Source of the DNA: Bog-756 sp963831535
Lineage (GTDB): Bacteria; Actinomycetota; Acidimicrobiia; Acidimicrobiales; RAAP-2
Reading direction: 5' to 3'
DNA: 64,000 bases
Assembly (NCBI GenBank): GCA_963831535.1
Contig: CAWHQP010000007.1
Location: forward strand, 868,001 to 932,000
In this document: piece by piece, positions 52,644-63,391 of the stretch
How positions within the stretch are numbered: position 1 is the stretch's first letter
How the letters are laid out: each line of letters starts with the position of its first letter
Notes under the pieces: model-generated
The model's database searches: none
The model's input: only the letters and a program-made list of their open reading frames with translations
Told to the model about the DNA's origin: nothing
Made by a program: the position numbers and the translations under genes

Positions 52644-55600
52644 TCAGCTGGTGGCGGCCACCCGGGTCCTCGCCGGGACTTTCACGCCGGCTGCGGCCTT
52701 CTTGGCCGCCGATGATCGGGCGGGGGCCTTGTCGGTGGCCGATGCGGTGGTCGCCGACTTCGTGGCAGCACGTCCTTTGGCTGTTCGTTTGGATCCCGAC
52801 CCCGTACCCGTGCGGGCCGTGGCCCGTGGCGATACCGGGCCTCGGGTGGCCTTTGTCCGTGTGATGCCGAGCAGGGGTGCGAGGACCTCCCCGGTGTAGC
52901 TGCCTGGCGCCGCAGCGACGTCCTCGGGGGTCCCGACGGCGACGATGGATCCACCCCGATCACCACCCTCGGGTCCGAGGTCGATGACCCAGTCGGCACT
53001 CTTGATGACATCGAGGTTGTGCTCAATGACGATGACCGTGTTGCCCTGATCGACGAGCCTGCTCAGTACGTCGAGGAGTTTGCGGACATCGTCGAAGTGC
53101 AGGCCGGTGGTGGGCTCGTCGAGGACGTAGAGGGTGTGGCCGGTGGACCTCCTGCTCAACTCGGATGCCAGCTTGACCCGCTGGGCCTCCCCACCCGACA
53201 GGGTGGGGGCCGGCTGGCCCAGGCGGATGTAGCCCAGACCGACGTCGACCAGCGTCTGCAGGTGACGGGCGATGGGAGGCTGGTGGATGAAGAAGGCCAG
53301 GGCCTCCTCACAGGACAGCTCCAGCACGTCGGCGATGGTCTTGCCTCGGAAGGTGACCTCCAGGGTGTCCCGGTTGTACCGGGCTCCGTGACACACCTCG
53401 CAGGGCACGTAGATGTCGGGCAGGAAGTGCATCTCGATGCGGATGGTGCCGTCGCCCGAGCAGGCCTCGCACCGCCCACCTTTCACATTGAAGGAGAACC
53501 GTCCCGGCTGGTAGCCACGGACCTTGGCCTCCTGGGTCTGACTGAACAGTTTGCGGATGTGGTCGAAGACCCCCGTGTAGGTGGCCGGGTTGGACCGGGG
53601 GGTCCGGCCTATCGGGGCTTGGTCCACTTCCACCACCTTGTCCACATGGGACACCCCGGTGATGGTCCGATGGAGGCCGGGCAGGGTCTTGGCCCGGTGG
53701 ACCTGTTTGGCCAGGGACCGCAGCAGGATGTCGTTGACCAGCGTCGACTTGCCCGATCCGGATACGCCGGTCACAGCCACCAACCGCCCCAGGGGGAACT
53801 CGGCGTCGACATCGTGCAGGTTGTGCTCGCGGGCGCCCACCACGGTGAGGGATTCGCCGCTGCCCGGCCGGCGGAGGGCGGGCACCGGAATGGACTTCGC
53901 TCCGGAGATGTACTGGCCGGTGAGGGAGTCGGGATTGGACTCGAGGCCGCCGGGTCCGGTGACCGGCCCGGAGTGGACGATCCTGCCCCCGTGTTCACCG
54001 GCGCCGGGTCCCACGTCGACCACGTGGTCGGCCACCCGGATGGTCTCCTCGTCGTGTTCCACCACGATCACGGTGTTGCCCAGGTCCCGGAGGCGCTTGA
54101 GTGTGCCGATGAGTCGCTGGTTGTCCCGCTGGTGCAGGCCGATGGACGGCTCGTCGAGCACGTAGAGGACCCCGACCAGTCCGCTGCCGATCTGGCTGGC
54201 CAGTCGGATCCGCTGGGCCTCGCCGCCGGACAGGGTGGTGGCCGACCGGGCCAGGGTCAGGTAGTCGAGGCCCACGTCCAACAGGAACTGCATGCGCTCC
54301 CGGACCTCCCGGAAGACACGGTCGGCGATGAGGTGGTCCCGGTCGGACAGATCGAGCGAGGCCACCACGTCCACGGCCTTGCCGATGGACAGCGAGCACA
54401 GAGCGAAGATGCTGTAGCCCCCGACGGTGACGGCCAGGGACTCGGGCCGCAGCCTGGCCCCGCCGCACTCCGGACACGGCACCTCACGGAGGAAGTTCTC
54501 GAGGTTGTCCCGCAGGAAGTCGGAGTCGGCCTCGGTGTGGCGCCGCTGGAGCCACGGCACGATGCCTTCGTAGGCGGTGTGGAACGAACGTTGCCGGCCA
54601 TACCGGTTGCGGTACTTGAGGTGGACCTGCTTGCCCCCGGCTCCGTAGAGCACCAGCTTCTGGTCGGATTTCTTCAGCTTCTCCCACGGGTCGTCGACGG
54701 AGAAGCCGCCCAGTTCGGCCACGGCGGCCACCACCCGGGTGAAGTACTCACTGCGGGCACCGGCCCACGGGGCCAGGGCCCCCTCGGCCAGGGACTTGGT
54801 GGGGTCGGGTACGACCAGATCCGGATCGACCTCGAACCGTGTCCCGAGGCCGGTGCAGGCCGGGCAGGCCCCGTAGGGCGAGTTGAAGGAGAAGTTGCGG
54901 GGGGCGGGGTCCTCGAAGCTCAGGCCGTCGTAGGTGCAGGCCAGGTGCTGGCTGAAGGTGATGGCCTCCTCCTCGGTGCCGTCGGCGTCGACCACCACCA
55001 CCTCGGCCACCCCCTCGGCCAGGGACAACGCGGTCTCGAGCGACTCCGTCAGACGGCGCCGGATGTCATCGCGCCGGACCAGGCGGTCCACCACCACCTC
55101 GATGGTGTGCTGCTCGTAGCGGGCCAGGTCCAGCTGGTCGCGCTCGGCCAGCTCGACGGTGACCCCGTCCACCCGGGCCCGGGCGAAGCCCTGCTTGGCC
55201 AGGTCGTCGAGGAGAGCGCCGTACTCCCCCTTGCGACCCCGGACCACCGGGGCCAGCACCATGAAGCGGGTCCCCTCGTCCATGGCCAATATCCGGTCGA
55301 CGATCTGCTGGGGGCTCTGGCGGACCACCGGTCGCCCGCACGTCGGACAGTGGGGCTTGCCGATGCGGGCGTAGAGGAGCCGGAGGTAGTCGTAGACTTC
55401 GGTGACCGTTCCCACCGTCGAGCGCGGATTCCGCGACGACGACTTCTGGTCGATGGAGATGGCCGGGGAGAGCCCCTCGATGAAGTCCACGTCGGGTTTG
55501 TCCATCTGGCCGAGGAACTGGCGGGCGTAGGCCGAGAGGGACTCCACGTACCGTCGCTGACCTTCGGCGTAGATGGTGTCGAAGGCGAGGGACGACTTGC

Positions 55601-55709
55601 CCGAGCCGGAGAGCCCGGTGAACACCACCAGGCGGTCCCGGGGCAGGTCCAACGAGACATCCTGGAGGTTGTGCTCGCGCGCACCACGGACCACCAGACG
55701 ATCTGCCAT
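52644..55709 (-). CDS. uvrA: Excinuclease ABC subunit A with Lys/Ala-rich C-terminal tail
   Basis: 1021 residues, intact frame. DNA-damage sensor ATPase of nucleotide excision repair. Two ABC modules: GLSGSGKSSLAFDTIYAEG and GVSGSGKSTLVNDILLRSL as Walker A motifs, LSGGEAQRIRLASQIGSGL and LSGGEAQRVKLASELSRRST as signatures, zinc-binding CPTCGRP, CPACTGLGT, CEACSGDGT and CPECGGARL clusters. The usual protein ends near residue 945; the last 75 residues are a basic Ser/Thr/Ala/Lys-rich tail (KRTAKGRAATKSATTASA) of H1-like composition. The ATG has TATCCT six bases upstream. Confidence 0.97.
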   Translation of the reverse strand: MADRLVVRGAREHNLQDVSLDLPRDRLVVFTGLSGSGKSSLAFDTIYAEGQRRYVESLSAYARQFLGQMDKPDVDFIEGLSPAISIDQKSSSRNPRSTVGTVTEVYDYLRLLYARIGKPHCPTCGRPVVRQSPQQIVDRILAMDEGTRFMVLAPVVRGRKGEYGALLDDLAKQGFARARVDGVTVELAERDQLDLARYEQHTIEVVVDRLVRRDDIRRRLTESLETALSLAEGVAEVVVVDADGTEEEAITFSQHLACTYDGLSFEDPAPRNFSFNSPYGACPACTGLGTRFEVDPDLVVPDPTKSLAEGALAPWAGARSEYFTRVVAAVAELGGFSVDDPWEKLKKSDQKLVLYGAGGKQVHLKYRNRYGRQRSFHTAYEGIVPWLQRRHTEADSDFLRDNLENFLREVPCPECGGARLRPESLAVTVGGYSIFALCSLSIGKAVDVVASLDLSDRDHLIADRVFREVRERMQFLLDVGLDYLTLARSATTLSGGEAQRIRLASQIGSGLVGVLYVLDEPSIGLHQRDNQRLIGTLKRLRDLGNTVIVVEHDEETIRVADHVVDVGPGAGEHGGRIVHSGPVTGPGGLESNPDSLTGQYISGAKSIPVPALRRPGSGESLTVVGAREHNLHDVDAEFPLGRLVAVTGVSGSGKSTLVNDILLRSLAKQVHRAKTLPGLHRTITGVSHVDKVVEVDQAPIGRTPRSNPATYTGVFDHIRKLFSQTQEAKVRGYQPGRFSFNVKGGRCEACSGDGTIRIEMHFLPDIYVPCEVCHGARYNRDTLEVTFRGKTIADVLELSCEEALAFFIHQPPIARHLQTLVDVGLGYIRLGQPAPTLSGGEAQRVKLASELSRRSTGHTLYVLDEPTTGLHFDDVRKLLDVLSRLVDQGNTVIVIEHNLDVIKSADWVIDLGPEGGDRGGSIVAVGTPEDVAAAPGSYTGEVLAPLLGITRTKATRGPVSPRATARTGTGSGSKRTAKGRAATKSATTASATDKAPARSSAAKKAAAGVKVPARTRVAATS

Positions 55710-55715
55710 TGGTTG

Positions 55716-55721
55716 AGGATA
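55716..55721 (-). promoter_or_regulatory. TATCCT -10 box of uvrA, leaderless start
   Basis: On the minus strand TATCCT lies six bases before the uvrA ATG at 55709. No LexA-type box was recognised nearby. Confidence 0.5.
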
Positions 55722-55751
55722 CCGGTGTGGGGGGCGGGGTCCGGCGCCCGG

Positions 55752-57894
55752 TCAGGAGCCGGTGCCGGCGTCCACGTCGGCCGTGTCACCCACCAGCACC
55801 GGAGACCCGTCCACGGGGTCTCGCACCAGCAGCGCCCGCAGTTCGGCCACTTCGTCCCGGAGGAGCGCAGCCTCTTCGAAGCGCAACTCCTCGGCGGCCT
55901 TGTTCATCTCCAGATCGAGCCGGTGGATCAGGCTGGACAGCTCATCGGCGTCGGGTCCGAGGGCCTGGGCCATCTCGGCCGCTGCGGCCCGGGGATCCAC
56001 ACTGCTGCGGCCCGACCGACCCCGGCTGCCCCCGCCCCGAGCGCCGGGAGCGCGCTCGTTGGCCCCCGAGGTGATGGCTGCCGATCCCCCGCCCTCACCC
56101 CGGACGCGCTCGAGGATGTCCGTGACCGACTTGGTGATGGTCTGGGGGTCGATCCCGTGGGCCTCGTTGTAGGCGATCTGTCGGGCCCGCCGTCGCTGGG
56201 TCTCACCGATGGCGTTGCGCATGGAGTCCGTGACGGTGTCGGCGTACATCACCACCCGGCCGTTGACATTGCGTGCGGCCCGGCCCATGGTCTGGATGAG
56301 GGATGACGCCGACCGCAGGAAGCCCTCCTTGTCGGCGTCGAGGATGGCCACGAGCGCCACCTCCGGCAGGTCGAGTCCCTCCCGGAGCAGGTTGATGCCG
56401 ACCAGGACGTCGAAGGCGCCGAGGCGCAGCTCACGCAGGATCTCGATCCGGGCCATGGTGTCCACGTCCGAGTGCAGGTACTGGACACGGACGCCCTGTT
56501 CGGCGAGGTAGTCGGTGAGGTCCTCGGCCATCTTCTTGGTCAAGGTGGTCACCAGCACCCGGTGGCCCCCGGCCACGGTCTTGTCGATCCGCGCCCGGAG
56601 GTCGTCGATCTGGCCGGTGGTGGGCACGATATCGACCTCGGGATCGACCAGTCCGGTGGGCCGGATGACCTGTTCGACGACGTTGGCGCTGTGCTCCAGC
56701 TCCCACGGTCCGGGAGTGGCCGAGAGGAGGATGACCTGGCCGGTCCGCTCGACGAACTCCTCGAAACGGAGGGGCCGGTTGTCCAGGGCGGACGGCAGCC
56801 GGAATCCGTGGTCGACCAGGGTCTCCTTGCGCGACCGGTCCCCGGCGTACTGGCCCCGGAGCTGGGGCACGGCCACGTGGCTCTCGTCCAGCACCACCAG
56901 GAAGTCCTTGGGGAAGAAGTCGAGCAGGGTGAAGGGCGCCTCCCCTGGCTGGCCGTCCGTCGAGGTGCCGGCTGTAGTTCTCCACCCCGCTGCACACCCC
57001 GGTCTCGGCCAGCATCTCGAGGTCGTACTCGGTGCGCATCCGGAGGCGCTGGGCCTCGAGGAGCTTGCCGGCCCCGGTGAGCTCGGGCAGGCGTACCCGG
57101 AGCTCGGCCTCGATGCTCTCGACGGCCCGGCGCATCCGCTCGTCCCCGGTGCCGTAGTGGGTGTTGGCGAAGACCACCAGCTCGTCGAGCTCGTCGCCGA
57201 TCTCGCCGGTCAGGACGTCGAAGGGCCGGATCCGCTCGACGGTGTCGCCGAAGAACTCGATGCGGACGGCCTGGCTCTCGTAGGCGGCGTGGATCTCGAC
57301 GGTGTCACCCCGGGCCCGGAACTGGCCCCGGGACAGGGTGGCGTCGTTGCGGGAGTACTGCAGCTCGACCAGACGGCGGAGCAGGGACCGTTGATCGTGG
57401 ATCTCGCCCGGCCGGAGGGCCACGATCCGGTCGCGGTACTCGTCGGGTGAGCCCAGGCCGTAGATGCACGACACCGAGGCCACCACGATGGTGTCCGGCC
57501 GGAGCAGCAGTGACGAGGTGCAGGCGTGACGGAGCCGGTCGATCTCATCGTTGATGGACGAGTCCTTCTCGATGTACGTGTCCGACGAAGGGACGTACGC
57601 CTCGGGCTGGTAGTAGTCGTAGTAGGAGACGAAGTACTCGACCCGGTTGCGGGGGAAGAACTCCTTCAGCTCGGCGGCCAGCTGGGCGGCCAGGGACTTG
57701 TTGGGCTCGATGATCAGCGTGGGCCGCTGTACGGCCTCGATCGTCCAGGCGATGGTGGCGGTCTTGCCCGACCCGGTGATGCCCAAAAGGGTCTGGTAGC
57801 GGTCACCCCGCTCGAGGCCCTCGACCAGTCCGGCGATGGCCTGGGGCTGGTCGCCGGCAGGGCGGAACGGCGAGACCACCTCGAATTCGGGCAC
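55752..57894 (-). CDS. uvrB: Excinuclease ABC subunit B, one frameshift in this sequence
   Basis: Helicase-like damage-verifying subunit. First frame: PFRPAGDQPQAIAGLVEGLE, Walker A GITGSGKTATIAWTI, beta-hairpin FVSYYDYYQPEAYVPSSDTY, SCIYGLGSPDEYRDRIVALR. After about 56966 the second frame carries VVLDESHVAVPQLRGQYAGD, VILLSATPGPWELEHSANVV, VLVGINLLREGLDLPEVALV and the UVR end (LDLEMNKAAEELRFEEAALL). One extra base in GGACGGCCAGCC accounts for the break. The start is set at GTG 57894 because TACCAT stands seven bases before it, although the frame is open to 57933. Confidence 0.94.
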
Positions 57895-57901
57895 GTGTTC
57901 G

Positions 57902-57907
57902 ATGGTA
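57902..57907 (-). promoter_or_regulatory. TACCAT -10 box of uvrB, leaderless start
   Basis: On the minus strand TACCAT lies seven bases before the GTG at 57894; it lies between the coaE stop and uvrB. Confidence 0.5.
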
Positions 57908-57948
57908 CCGGTCGCGCCCGGGACCAGATCCACCCGGATCCGATGGGC

Positions 57949-58593
57949 TCAGTCGGCGCCGGCGGACGGCGGGGCGGACCCCCGGTGGCGGCGACGCAGG
58001 GCGAGCAGCTCGGTCCAGACCCGGTCCACTTCGGTCTCGACGTGGTGCCGGTCGCCCGGAGTTGTCGACCACCAGGTCGGCGCCGTCCAGGCGGGTCTGG
58101 CGGTCGGGTTGGGAGTCGATGCGGGCCCGGGCGTCGTCGGGCGGCATGCCCCGGTGGTTCACCAGCCGCTCGAAGGCCAGCGTCGGTGGGCGTGTCGACC
58201 ACGATCACCGCGGCCAGATCGAGCGTCTCCCGATGGATGGCCCGGAGGAGGGGGATGTCGAGGACCACGATGTCGTCGGTGTCGGCGTATCGGTCCCGTC
58301 GGGCGATCATCTCGATGCCGATGGCCGGATGGGTGATGGCGTTGAGGTCGGCCAGGGCATCGGGATGGCCGAACACCAGAGCGGCGAGCGCCGGGACGGT
58401 CGATGGTTCCGTCGCCATCGACGATCTGCGGGCCGAAGCGGTCGATCAGCGGTTGGTAGGCCGGGCCACCCGGGGCCACCACTTCGCGGGCGATGCGGTC
58501 GGCGTCGACCAGACGGGCCCCGTGGGCCACCAGGAGGTCGGCCACGGTGGACTTGCCTGCCCCGATGCCGCCAGTGAGACCGACCGCCAGCAC
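57949..58593 (-). CDS. coaE: Dephospho-CoA kinase, three frameshifts in this sequence
   Basis: Last step of CoA synthesis. P-loop VGLTGGIGAGKSTVADLL, then LVDADRIAREVVAPGGPAYQ in the first frame; HPDALADLNAITHPAIGIEM and IVVLDIPLL in the second; ERLVNHRGMPPDDARARIDS and LVVDNSG in the third; VETEVDRVWTELLALRRRHR in the first again. Extra single bases near 58396, 58190 and 58050 each restore the CoaE sequence. uvrB follows on the same strand, the common actinobacterial coaE-uvrB order. GTG 58593 with TAGAGT seven bases upstream. Confidence 0.92.
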
Positions 58594-58600
58594 GGGCCCG

Positions 58601-58630
58601 ACTCTACTCCCCGGTGGTGCGGCGCCGGCA
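58601..58630 (-). promoter_or_regulatory. Promoter TTGCCG-N18-TAGAGT of coaE, leaderless start
   Basis: On the minus strand, TTGCCG (58625-58630), 18 bases, then TAGAGT (58601-58606), seven bases before the GTG at 58593. Confidence 0.5.
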
Positions 58631-58692
58631 ATCTGTCCGGCGCGCCCCCGTCACCCGAATCGAACCCCGCTATCCTGCGGGCCGGCCGACCC

Positions 58693-61600
58693 ATGAGCGA
58701 ATCCCCTTCCGACCCTCCGCCCGCCGCCGGCCCACCCTCGGCCGCCGCAACTGCCGGCGATCCGCCGACCGCGCCAGCGGACGGCGGACCCGGCGTCGGG
58801 GAGGGTGCTGTCGCCGCGTCCGGGGCAGCGGGGGCCGGTGAGAACGGTGGACCCGCGGGAGTTGACCGGGTGGCCGGGGCCGTCGTCGCCCGGAGGCCGT
58901 TGACGTGGCCGTGTGGGTGTTCCTCGCTGCCATCAGCTACATCCCTTCGTTCCTCACCCAGCCCGGGAAGATTGCCGCCGACACCAAGGAGTACCTCTAT
59001 CTGGACCCAGGGCGCCTGATCCAGAGCGCCATCTCCGCCTGGGACCCCGACTTCGGCGCCGGCACGGTCACCCACGAGAACATCGGCTTCCTCTTCCCGA
59101 TGGGCCCGTACTACTGGCTGGTCGCCGAGCTACACATCCCCATGTGGATCGGGCAGCGGTTCTGGATGGGGTCGCTGTTCTTCGCCGCCGGAACCGGGGT
59201 GTGGTACCTCGGCCGGCTGTTGGGACTGACCCGCTCGGGGCGGCTGGCCGCGGCGCTGGCCTACATGCTCACGCCCTACGTGCTCGACTACATCGCCCGC
59301 ATCTCGGGCATCGTCATGCCCTGGGCCGCCCTCGGTTGGATGATGGCGTTCACCGTCCTGGCCGTGCGCAAGGGGGGCTGGCGCTATCCGGCCCTCTTCG
59401 CCGTGGTCATCGCCCTGGTGGGCGGGGTCAACGCCACGTCTATCCTGCTGGTGGGCCTGGCTCCCCTGCTCTGGGTGATCTATTCGGTGTGGGGGACCCA
59501 CGAGGCCACCATCAGGGCGGCACTGGCCGCCCTGGTCCGATTGGGCATTCTGTCCCTCGGCGTCTCGGTGTGGTGGATGGCCGGCTTCTGGGCCGAGGGA
59601 GCCTACGGTCTCAACGTCCTCAAGTACACCGAGACGGTGCCGACGGTCTCGTCGACCTCCCTCTCGTCGGAGGTGTTCCGCGGTCTCGGCTACTGGTACT
59701 TCTACGGAACGGACAAGCTGGGACCGTGGACGGCGGCGTCGTCTCGGCTATCTCCAGTGGACCTGGCTGATCGCCGTCAGCTTCCTCGTGCCCACCTTGT
59801 GCGTGGCCGGGGCCATGGTGGCCCGCTGGCGGTACCGGACCTTCGCCATCGGCCTCATCGTGGTGGGCGTGGTCCTGGCTGTCGGCACCTATCCCTTCAC
59901 CGACCCCACGCCGTTCGGCGCCCTCATCAAGGCGGCCGGCCCGGACTCCACTGCCGAACTGGCCCTGCGCTCGACCAACCGCGATCGTGCCCCTGGTGCT
60001 GCTGGGTCTGGCCCTGCTGCTGGGCGCGGGGATCACCGCCCTCACCCTGCGCCGTCGCTGGATCGGGTGGGTGGTGCTGGCCCTGTCCTGCGCCCTCATC
60101 GCCGCCGACCTCCCGGCCCTGTGGGACGGGAGCCTGGTGGCCACCAACCTCGAACGCCCCTCGACCATTCCCGCCTATATCTACGACGCCGCCGACTACA
60201 TGAACGCCCAGAGCCATGACACCCGGGTCCTGCAACTCCCGGGCCAGGACTTCGCCTACTACCGGTGGGGCGTCACCTCGGACCCGGTGTGGCCGGGCCT
60301 GATGACCCGGCCCTATGTGATCCGGGCGGCGCAACCGGCGGGTGAGCCGGCCAGCGTCAACCTCGTCCAGGCCCTGGACGAGTCGCTCCAGGACGGCGTG
60401 TTCGTGCCGTCCACCCTGGTCCCGATCGCCGGGCTGCTGAGTGCCGGGGACATCCTCTACGAGTCCGACGTCCAGTTCGAGCGGTTCGGCACGGCCCGGC
60501 CCCAGCCGACGTGGCTGATCTTCAACGACACCGGGGACTGGGCTGGGCAAGCCGGTCACCTTCGGGAGACCCCAGCTCTACCCGACCATCAAGTACCCAC
60601 TGACCGACGAGACCCAGCTGGCCATCCCGACCGACGCCTCCATACCCCCGCCGGTGGCCGTCTTCCCGGTGCCCGACGCCCGACCCATCACCCGGACCGA
60701 GTCCCCCTCGGATCCCCTGGTGGTGGCCGGGGACGGCCAGGGCCTGGTCGAAGCGGCCGCCGCCGGCCTGCTGGCCTCGAATCCCACCATCTTCTACTCA
60801 GCCACCTTCGCCGGCGACCGCAAGGGTCTGGACCGCCAGCTGAACAACGGCGCCGTGCTGGTGGTGACCGACTCCAACCAGAAGCAGCTCGACACGTGGG
60901 GCACGGTCGTCGACAACTACGGCTATGTGGAGCAGGCCAACGAGACTCCCCTGGTGTCCAATCCGGCCGAGGAGGCGATGCCCATCTTCCGTGGAGCCGG
61001 GAGCGACACCCAGACCGTGGCCGCGGTCAACGGGGTGTCCTCGGTGCGGGCCACCGCCTACTCCAACCCGATCACCAACACCGCCGAGAACCAGCCCCTC
61101 AACGCCGCCGACGGGAACCCGGACACGGCCTGGACGGAAGGGGCGTTCAGCCCGGCCACCGACGAGTCCATCCAGGTGAAGCTGGTCCACCCGGTTGACC
61201 GCGGACCACATCACCCTGCTGCAGCCCCAGACCGGTCCCCGGAACCGCACGGTCACCAACGTGACCCTGACCTTCGACGGCGGCTCCCCGGTGACTGTCC
61301 CGCTCGGTGCCGCCTCGGTCACCGGTCCGGGCCAGGTGGTCACGTTCCCGAGACGAACCTTTAGGACCCTCACCGTCACCATCAACGACACCAGTGCCGG
61401 GGTGCAGAAGGACTACCGGAGCCAGAGCGCGGTGGGTTTCGCCGAGATCACCATCCCCGGTGTCCCGCCGGCCACCGAAGCCCTCCGTCTCCCCACCGAC
61501 CTGCTCGCCGCCACCGGGGCCTCGTCGCTCCACCACCAACTCGACATCCTGATGAACCGCATCCGGACCCAGGTCACCCCGCCCCGCTCCGACCCCGAGG

Positions 61601-63345
61601 CCTCCATCGTCCGCCAGTTCACCCTGCCCACCACGCGGAGCTTCTCCGTCGGGGGCACGGCACGGATCTCCACCCTGGACCCCGATCCGGTGATCGACAG
61701 GCTCCTCGGGCGAACCGGAACCCCCGGTGCGGTCACGGTGATCTCGTCCAACTCGTCGGGTCGGCTGCCCGGTGACCTGAGTGCCGGAGCGGCCCAGGCC
61801 GTGGACGGGGACCCGACCACCTCGTGGTCCCCCGGACTGGGCCCCCAGCCTGGGGGTTGGGTGCAGTACCAGTTGAGCTCACCCATCACCTTCGACCATC
61901 TCAACCTGCAGGTCGTGGCCGACGGCCGACACTCCATCCCCACCTCGCTGACCGTCAGCACCCCCACCGCATCCCGGACCGTGACGCTTCCGCCCATCGC
62001 CGACGGCAACGGACGGTCCCAGGGCTCGGTCACCTCGGTACCGGTGAGCTTTCCCGCCCTCACCGGCAGTGACGTGAAGATCACCGTGGACTCGGTCCGG
62101 CCCCACAATTTCCTGGACTATCTGTCCAACGGGACCAACACCGATCCGGTGGCCCTGGCCGAGGTGGGGATCCCCGGCGTCTCGCCGGTGACGACGCCGG
62201 CCACCATCCCCGAACGCTGCTACTCCGATCTGTTGGCCGTCGACGGGCGACCGGTCGACATCGAGGTTTCCGGATCGGTGTCGACCGCTCTGGCCAACGG
62301 GGGCCTCACCATCCGGGGCTGTGGCAACGCCGCCCAGGGCATCACCCTCGGGCCGGGCACCCACACCGTGACCACCGCCACCTACCAGGCCACCGGTCTT
62401 GACGTGGACGCCCTCAGCCTCGGATCCTCGGCCGGCGGCGCCGCCGAGCCCCTGACCGCCGACGGACTCCTCACTGCGCCCCCGTCCCACTCCTCACCCA
62501 AGGTGACCGTGCTGCACCAGGGCCGGACCTCGCTCACGGTCAGGGTGGCCGGAACCGGCGCGCCCTTCTGGATGGTGCTCGGGCAGAGTCAGAGCAACGG
62601 ATGGAAGGCCACGACGTCGTCGGGAGTGCACCTGTCGTCCTCGATCCTGATCGACGGCTATGCCAACGGTTGGTATGTGCCGGGCTCGGTGGCCCGGGGA
62701 CCGACCACTATCACCCTCACCTGGACACCCCAGCGGGTGGTCAACGTGGCCATTCTGGTGTCGGCGGCCACGCTGCTGATCAGCGTGGTCCTCATCGCCG
62801 TGCCGGCCACCGGGCTCGGACCCCTCGGCCGACGGCGTCGGACGCGCCGTCACCGGCGGAGGGGTCACCGGGAGGCCGACGGGTCGACGTCGGCCCGGGT
62901 GTCGGCCACGACTGCCTTGAGGACGGGATCCGCGGACCACGCCCACCTCCCCGGTGGGGACCCGCTGCGGCCCGAACTCGCGTCGCCCTTCCGCTCCGGA
63001 GGTCACTCGCCGTCCTGGCCGAGGGCGGTGGCCATCGCCGTTCTCGGTGGTCTGGCCGCCGCCTTGTTCGTGGCGCCGCTGGCCGGCGTGCTCGTCGGCG
63101 CCGTCCTCCTGCTCGAGCTCCTGGTCGACCGGAGCAGGATCGTGGTGGTGGTAGCCACCGTGGGCCTCCTCGTGGCCACGGCCGGTTACGTGGCCCTCCA
63201 CCAGCACCGCACCGTCTTCGTCCCGGACATCAACTGGCCGGCCCACATGGGGCTGGCCAACTCGCTGGTGTGGATCGCCGTGTTCCTGTTGGCCGCGGAC
63301 GGGGTCGTGGCCTGGGTGCGACATCGGCGCGGACCGCCCGGTTGA
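58693..63345 (+). CDS. AftD-like alpha-(1->3)-arabinofuranosyltransferase (DUF3367), five frameshifts in this sequence
   Basis: A 1550-residue GT-C membrane enzyme. Disordered Ser/Pro/Ala N-terminus; GT-C membrane core (VWVFLAAISYIPSFLTQPGK, DTKEYLYLDPGRLIQSAISA, WDPDFGAGTVTHENIGFLFP) typical of AftD; a large extracytoplasmic part with two discoidin/CBM-like modules (NAADGNPDTAWTEGAF and QAVDGDPTTSWSPGLGPQPG); C-terminal helices. AftD adds alpha-1,3-arabinofuranosyl branches to arabinan in mycobacteria. Single-base insertions near 58900, 59748, 59982, 60540 and 61193 move the protein between frames. No mycolate genes are visible nearby. Confidence 0.87.
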
Positions 63346-63391
63346 ACTCACGGGGACCGGCCGTCGTGATCGGGCGAGCCAATCGACGGCG

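Noticed and set aside
53019..56306. A 1095-codon open frame on the plus strand opposite uvrA/uvrB
   Set aside because: It is antisense to two certain genes and has the Gly/Pro/Val/Gln-rich composition of high-GC reverse-strand shadows.
42279..63345. Programmed frameshifting as a regulatory device in the broken genes
   Set aside because: Sites share no slippery sequence or structure and lie in nearly every housekeeping gene; single-base read errors explain them all.
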